The translations under genes and the position numbers were made by a program. From Isoptericola sp042668085 (GTDB lineage: Bacteria; Actinomycetota; Actinomycetes; Actinomycetales; Cellulomonadaceae), in contig NZ_JBHVBO010000171.1 of NCBI RefSeq assembly GCF_042668085.1, forward strand, positions 1-8,749: DNA of 8,749 nt. Direction: 5' to 3'. Below, one piece after another: positions 5,249 through 8,749 of the stretch. The notes under the pieces were generated by a model, which was given only the letters and a program-made list of their open reading frames with translations, did not search any database and was not told the origin of the DNA. Positions within the stretch are counted from its first letter, which is position 1. Every line of letters starts with the position of its first letter.

Positions 5249-6312
5249 GCGCCCAGGGTAGGCGGGCCGGCCGGCCCGGTGACCCCGCCGGTGGACTCGC
5301 GCCACACGATGCGGTGGATCGGGGCGCCGGGCCCGGGGCGGGGCTCGCCCCGCACGGTCGCGACCAGGCGACGCATCGCCGTGCGGCCGGCCTCGGGGAA
5401 GTCGACGTCGACGGAGGTGAGGGACGGCATCATCAGCGCCCCCATCTCGAAGTTGTCCCAGCCGGTGACGACCAGGTCGCCCGGCACCGACCAGCCGCGC
5501 TCGGCGGCGCCGCGCACCACGCCGGCGGCGAGGTAGTCGTTCGCGGCGATCACGGCCAGGGGCGTCGCGCCGTCGGGGAGGTCGGCGACCGCGCGGCGCG
5601 CGTCGTCGCCCGACCAGGAGCCGCCGACGATGCCGAGGGACACGACGTCGCTGGTGGCGGGGTCGGCGGCCGCGCGCGCGACCGACGCGAGGTAGACGTC
5701 GCGCCGGGCGCGGGCCGACGCGTAGTGGTCGGGGCCCGCGACGTGCACGAACCGGCGGTACCCGGCGGCCACGAGGGCCCCCACCAGCACCTCGACGGCG
5801 CTCGCGTCGGCGAGGTTGCCGAGGCTGCGCATCTGCTCGTCGAACGTGGCCTCGGCGACGACGGGGGCACCCCCGTCCGCCGGGTCCGCGGGGCGGGCAG
5901 GGTCGGAGAGCGCCCCGGGCAGCACGGGGACGAGGGTGAGCACGCCCTCGTACTGACCGCTCGCGGCAAGGTCCCGGACGCGGGCGGTGCGCTCCTCGAG
6001 GGTGCCGTCGATGGTGTGGGCCTCCATGACGTACCCCGCCTGCTCGGCGACGTCTCCGGCGCCGGTGAGCAACCTGACCTGGTGGTCCAGCGTCGCGCCG
6101 GTCACCACGGCGAGCCGGCCGGACCGCCGGGTGCGCATCGACCGCGCGGCGAGGTTGGGCCGGTAGCCGACGGACTCGGCCACCCGGAGCACCCGTTCAC
6201 GGGTGGCCGCCGAGATGGTGCCGCGCCCGGTGAGCGCGTAGGACACGGTCGCCTGCGAGACCCCGGCGAGGCGCGCGACGTCGCGGCTGGTGGGTGGGTT
6301 CGGCACCGCCAC
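5245..6312 (-). CDS. LacI-family transcriptional regulator
   Basis: A 355-residue repressor of carbohydrate-use genes. The N-terminal helix-turn-helix is TSRDVARLAGVSQATVSYAL (8-27), followed by TGRGTISAATRERVLRVAESVGYRPN and the hinge helix LAARSMRTRRSG, whose AAR-S-M/L-R pattern inserts into the operator minor groove. A periplasmic-binding-protein-like sensor fills about 66-340: LAVVTGATLDHQVRLLTGAGDVAEQAGY, FVHVAGPDHYASARARRDVY and AVIAANDYLAAGVVRGAAERGWSVPGDLVVTGWDNFEMGALMMPSLTSVDVDF. These last two are the usual ligand-pocket and dimer regions. The start is GTG 6312, with GGAGGT 6 nt upstream; the in-frame GTG at 6306 would sit 12 nt away and is less likely. It is divergent from two oxidoreductases across a LacI-type palindrome, which it probably binds, and it overlaps the aldolase gene by 4 bp. 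The effector is unknown, perhaps the sugar or polyol handled by the oxidoreductases. Confidence 0.95.
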   Translation of the reverse strand: MAVPNPPTSRDVARLAGVSQATVSYALTGRGTISAATRERVLRVAESVGYRPNLAARSMRTRRSGRLAVVTGATLDHQVRLLTGAGDVAEQAGYVMEAHTIDGTLEERTARVRDLAASGQYEGVLTLVPVLPGALSDPARPADPADGGAPVVAEATFDEQMRSLGNLADASAVEVLVGALVAAGYRRFVHVAGPDHYASARARRDVYLASVARAAADPATSDVVSLGIVGGSWSGDDARRAVADLPDGATPLAVIAANDYLAAGVVRGAAERGWSVPGDLVVTGWDNFEMGALMMPSLTSVDVDFPEAGRTAMRRLVATVRGEPRPGPGAPIHRIVWRESTGGVTGPAGPPTLGA

Positions 6313-6318
6313 AGTATG

Positions 6319-6324
6319 ACCTCC
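6319..6324 (-). promoter_or_regulatory. Ribosome binding site of the LacI gene
   Basis: GGAGGT on the minus strand, 6 nt before the GTG at 6312. A strong match that selects this GTG over the one at 6306. Confidence 0.75.
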
Positions 6325-6337
6325 CTCACCTCTCGCC

Positions 6338-6367
6338 TTGACAGGGCCGCAGCGCGGCGGCCACTCT
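6338..6367 (+). promoter_or_regulatory. Possible promoter of the oxidoreductase operon
   Basis: A perfect -35 hexamer TTGACA (6338-6343) is followed after 18 bp by CACTCT (6362-6367). That hexamer keeps only the two most conserved -10 bases, A at position 2 and T at position 6. The predicted transcript would start near 6374, directly before the palindrome at 6378-6395, so a bound LacI repressor would block initiation or escape. The -35 is convincing; the -10 is weak. Confidence 0.45.
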
Positions 6368-6377
6368 GATCACCGTC

Positions 6378-6395
6378 GCATGATACGTATCATGC
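6378..6395. promoter_or_regulatory. 18-bp perfect palindrome, putative LacI operator
   Basis: GCATGATACGTATCATGC equals its own reverse complement. The core TGATACGTATCA with a central CG is the form expected for LacI-family operators, in which hinge helices pry open the central CpG. It lies between the LacI start (65 nt to its left) and the first oxidoreductase start (35 nt to its right), just past the putative promoter. One site could control both directions. Confidence 0.85.
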
Positions 6396-6421
6396 CGGAC
6401 CGCCAGCCAGCTCGTTCCATC

Positions 6422-6427
6422 GGAGGA
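6422..6427 (+). promoter_or_regulatory. Ribosome binding site of the first oxidoreductase
   Basis: GGAGGA, 3-4 nt before ATG 6431. The spacing is short but the match is strong. It fixes this start rather than in-frame codons upstream, which would take in the operator. Confidence 0.7.
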
Positions 6428-6430
6428 ACC

Positions 6431-7588
6431 ATGCTCACCATCGGGATCGTCGGCACGGGCGGGATCGCCCGGGCGCACATCGACGGCTACCAGCGCTTCG
6501 CGGAGGAGTGCGAGATCGTCGCGCTGTGCGACCCCGCCCCCGGCCGCGCCGAGGCCCTGCGCGCGGAGCTCGGGCTCGACGGCGCCCGCGTCTACACCGA
6601 CGCCGCCGAGATGCTCGCCGCCGAGCAGCGCCTCGATCTCGTCAGCGTCGCGACGCCGCCGTCCACCCACGCCGCCCTGTCGATCCAGGCCCTGGAGGCC
6701 GGCGTCGACGTGCTCGTCGAGAAGCCCATGGCGCCGTCGCTCGAGGAGTGCGACGCGATGATCGCCGCCGCGAAGGACAACGGGCGCCTGCTGTCCGTCG
6801 TCGCGCAGAACCGCTTCCGCGACGACATCGCGACGCTCAAGGAGGTGCTCGACTCCGGCCTCGCGGGCCCGGTCACGCACGCCCAGGTCAGCTCCGCCTG
6901 GTGGCGCGGCACCGAGTACTACGACCTGTGGTGGCGCGGCACGTGGGAGCGCGAGGGCGGCGGCTGCACGCTCAACCACGCGATCCACCACCTCGACATG
7001 ACGCTGTGGATGCTCGGCTCGCCGAAGGCGGTGACGTCGGTGCTCACCAACGCCGCGCACGAGAACGCCGAGGTCGAGGACCTGTCCGTGAGCGTGCTGC
7101 AGTACGACCGCGCCCTCGCCGAGGTCACCGCCTCCGTGGTGAGCCACGGCGAGGAGCAGGCCATCGTCGTGCAGGGCCGGAACGCGCGCGTCTCGCAGCC
7201 GTGGAAGGTCGAGGCGAACCTGGCCAACCCCAACGGCTTCCCCGCCGACGAGGACGACACGGAGCGGGTCGCGCAGATCGAGGCCGTCGCGGCGGCGCAC
7301 CGGCCGCTGGAGCACACCGGCCACGCCGGGCAGATCGCCGACATGCTCGACGCCGTGCGCGAGCGCCGTCGTCCCGCCGTCGACGGCGAGGACGGCCGCC
7401 GCGCCATCGAGCTGGTGACCGCCATCTACGAGGCGGGCATCGAGCGCCGCACCGTGGACCTGCCGCTGTCGCCCGACGACCCCTACTACCGCACCGGCAC
7501 CCTCCTGGAGCGGGCGCCGCGGTTCTTCGAGAAGACGGCGTCGGTGGGCGAGCTGCCGGGCGCGATCACGGTGGGGGCGAAGGCATGA
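6431..7588 (+). CDS. Gfo/Idh/MocA family NAD(P)-dependent oxidoreductase (first of pair)
   Basis: A 385-residue cytoplasmic dehydrogenase of the glucose-fructose oxidoreductase / inositol dehydrogenase / MocA family, which oxidises or reduces sugars, polyols and their derivatives. The N-terminal Rossmann fold starts at once with IGIVGTGGIARAH (4-16), a GxGxxA nucleotide loop. CDPAP (33-37) ends the second strand; Asp34 hints at NAD rather than NADP. SVATPPSTHAALSIQALEAGVDVLVEKPMA (72-101) carries the family EKP, with Lys98 as the catalytic lysine. The C-terminal domain has GGGCTLNHAIHHLDMTLWMLG (176-196): His186 is kept, but the usual catalytic Asp is Asn182, as in a subfamily whose motif reads NQAIHNID. 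It is the first gene after the operator, and its TGA overlaps the next ATG (ATGA), so both proteins are likely made together. The specific sugar is not readable. Family certain; substrate unknown. Confidence 0.93.
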   Translation: MLTIGIVGTGGIARAHIDGYQRFAEECEIVALCDPAPGRAEALRAELGLDGARVYTDAAEMLAAEQRLDLVSVATPPSTHAALSIQALEAGVDVLVEKPMAPSLEECDAMIAAAKDNGRLLSVVAQNRFRDDIATLKEVLDSGLAGPVTHAQVSSAWWRGTEYYDLWWRGTWEREGGGCTLNHAIHHLDMTLWMLGSPKAVTSVLTNAAHENAEVEDLSVSVLQYDRALAEVTASVVSHGEEQAIVVQGRNARVSQPWKVEANLANPNGFPADEDDTERVAQIEAVAAAHRPLEHTGHAGQIADMLDAVRERRRPAVDGEDGRRAIELVTAIYEAGIERRTVDLPLSPDDPYYRTGTLLERAPRFFEKTASVGELPGAITVGAKA

Positions 7589-8697
7589 GCTCCTCGACCG
7601 GCGCGGGCAGCCCCATCAGCGCGGCGAGCACCGCGAGCGGCGCCGCGTACGCGCCGAACCCCGTGCCCGACCCCGTCGTCGAGCCGGGCGACTTCGTGTT
7701 CGCCGCGACGAGCCTCGACCACGGCCACGTGTTCGGCATGTGCGAGGGCCTCGCGGGGGCCGGCGGCACGCTGAAGTGGGTCTACGACCCGGACCCGGCC
7801 AAGGTCGAGGTGATGCGCAGCAAGTTCCCCGACGTGCGGGTCGCGCGCAGCGAGGCGGAGATCCTCGACGACGCCGAGGTGCGTCTCGTCGCGGGCGCCG
7901 CGGTGACCTCCGAGCGGGCGCCGCTCGGGCTGCGGGTCATCGAGGCCGGCAAGGACTACTTCACGGACAAGGCGCCGCTGACGACGCTCGACCAGCTCGC
8001 CGCCGCCCGCGAGGCCACGGCCCGCACCGGGCAGAAGTACGCCGTCTACTACTCCGAGCGCATCCACGTCGAGGCCGCCGTGCTGGCCGAGCAGCTCATC
8101 GACCGGGGCGCGATCGGCCGCGTGCTGCAGGTGATGGGCCTCGGCCCGCACCGCCTCGGCACCGGACGCCCGGACTGGTTCTTCGAGAAGGAGAAGTACG
8201 GCGGAATCCTGTGCGACATCGGGAGCCACAACTTCGACCAGATGCTGCACTACGCGGGCGCGAAGGACGCGGAGATCAGCCACGCCGCCATCGCGAACTA
8301 CCACCACCCGGAGCACCCCGAGCTGGACGACTTCGGCGAGGCCGGCATCGTCATGGACAACGGGGCCACCGGGTACGTGCGCGTGGACTGGTTCACGCCG
8401 GACGGCCTGAGCACCTGGGGCGACGGCCGCACGATCATCCTCGGCACCGAGGGGTACATCGAGCTGCGCAAGTACGTCAACGTCGGCACCGGCGAGGGCG
8501 GCGGGCACGTGTTCCTCGTCGACGGCGAGGGCGAGCACCACCTGGTCGCGGACGGCCAGGTCGGCTTCCCCTACTTCGGGCAGCTCATCCTCGACTGCCT
8601 GGAGCGCACCGAGAACGCGATGACGCAGGAGCACGCCTTCAAGGCCGCCGAGCTCAGCGTCCTCGCCCAGCAGAAGGCCCGGGTGCTGACGCCCTGA
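7585..8697 (+). CDS. Divergent Gfo/Idh/MocA-like oxidoreductase (second of pair)
   Basis: A 370-residue relative of the preceding enzyme, distinct in several ways. Residues 2-35 are a Ser/Ala/Pro-rich tail of low complexity that looks disordered. The first Rossmann strand reads DFVFAATSLDHGHVFGMCEGL (36-56), so there is no GxGxxG loop. The EKP motif is changed to DKAP (128-131) within AGKDYFTDKAPLTTLDQL, although Lys129 fits the catalytic lysine. The C-terminal site is intact: GGILCDIGSHNFDQML (206-221) keeps Asp211, His215 and Asp218. Later segments AIANYHHPEHPELDDFGEAGIVMDNG (235-260) and TIILGTEGYIELRKY (283-297) match the family's beta-sheet domain. The LDHGH version recurs in other bacterial members as I recall, so this is a subfamily, not a decayed gene. 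The start ATG overlaps the upstream stop by 4 bp. It may act as a partner subunit or on the product of the first enzyme; this is inference. Confidence 0.9.
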   Translation: MSSSTGAGSPISAASTASGAAYAPNPVPDPVVEPGDFVFAATSLDHGHVFGMCEGLAGAGGTLKWVYDPDPAKVEVMRSKFPDVRVARSEAEILDDAEVRLVAGAAVTSERAPLGLRVIEAGKDYFTDKAPLTTLDQLAAAREATARTGQKYAVYYSERIHVEAAVLAEQLIDRGAIGRVLQVMGLGPHRLGTGRPDWFFEKEKYGGILCDIGSHNFDQMLHYAGAKDAEISHAAIANYHHPEHPELDDFGEAGIVMDNGATGYVRVDWFTPDGLSTWGDGRTIILGTEGYIELRKYVNVGTGEGGGHVFLVDGEGEHHLVADGQVGFPYFGQLILDCLERTENAMTQEHAFKAAELSVLAQQKARVLTP

Positions 8698-8711
8698 CCG
8701 ACGACGCCGCC

Positions 8712-8745
8712 GGCCGGCCGGGACCATCGACGGTCCCGACCGGCC
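8712..8745 (+). terminator. Strong hairpin after the oxidoreductase operon
   Basis: Inner stem CGGGACC (8719-8725) pairs with GGTCCCG (8732-8738) around a 6-nt loop. After one C-A mismatch, GGCCGG (8712-8717) pairs with CCGGCC (8740-8745), for 13 pairs in all. It begins 14 nt after the stop codon. The window ends 4 nt later, so a T-run cannot be judged, but a very stable stem at an operon end fits an actinobacterial terminator. Confidence 0.75.
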
Positions 8746-8749
8746 CGGC

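Overview
This 8.7 kb window is very GC-rich (roughly three quarters G+C by eye). Its genes are tightly packed, several start with GTG, and several neighbours share 4-bp stop/start overlaps. This composition and the gene families point to a high-GC actinobacterium, perhaps a soil or plant-polymer-degrading member of the Micrococcales; the genus is inference only. There are eight protein genes and no stretch over 300 bp without one. I see no RNA gene, insertion sequence, CRISPR array or phage gene.

Left module (72-4116), two divergent units around one palindrome. Reading leftward is a three-gene run: a fusion of an HxlR-type winged-helix repressor to a peroxiredoxin domain, then a small SRPBCC/AHSA1-like protein, then a lipoprotein of glycoside hydrolase family 3. 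The last two genes overlap by 4 bp. Reading rightward is a 12-TM major facilitator exporter. Between the two starts lies a perfect 23-bp inverted repeat (11-bp arms, 1-bp centre), AT-rich in a GC-rich setting. It is the obvious operator for the fusion protein. The likely picture is a self-regulated redox or toxicant response that also controls an efflux pump.

Right module (4121-8697), a second divergent pair of units. Leftward is a LacI-family repressor whose stop overlaps the start of a threonine-aldolase-like PLP enzyme. Rightward are two Gfo/Idh/MocA oxidoreductases, also overlapping by 4 bp, followed by a strong hairpin. Between the LacI gene and the first oxidoreductase lies a perfect 18-bp palindrome with the central CG typical of LacI operators. 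It sits just downstream of a TTGACA -35 element. This looks like a small, substrate-induced sugar or polyol oxidation operon. The transporter and any glycosidase for its substrate are not in the window.

The two modules meet tail to tail with only 4 bp between the stop codons of the exporter and the aldolase. The left edge (1-44) is strikingly AT-rich and unassigned. The most interesting element is the HxlR-peroxiredoxin fusion with its palindrome. Next is the oxidoreductase pair, whose members have lost different parts of the family's usual motif set.
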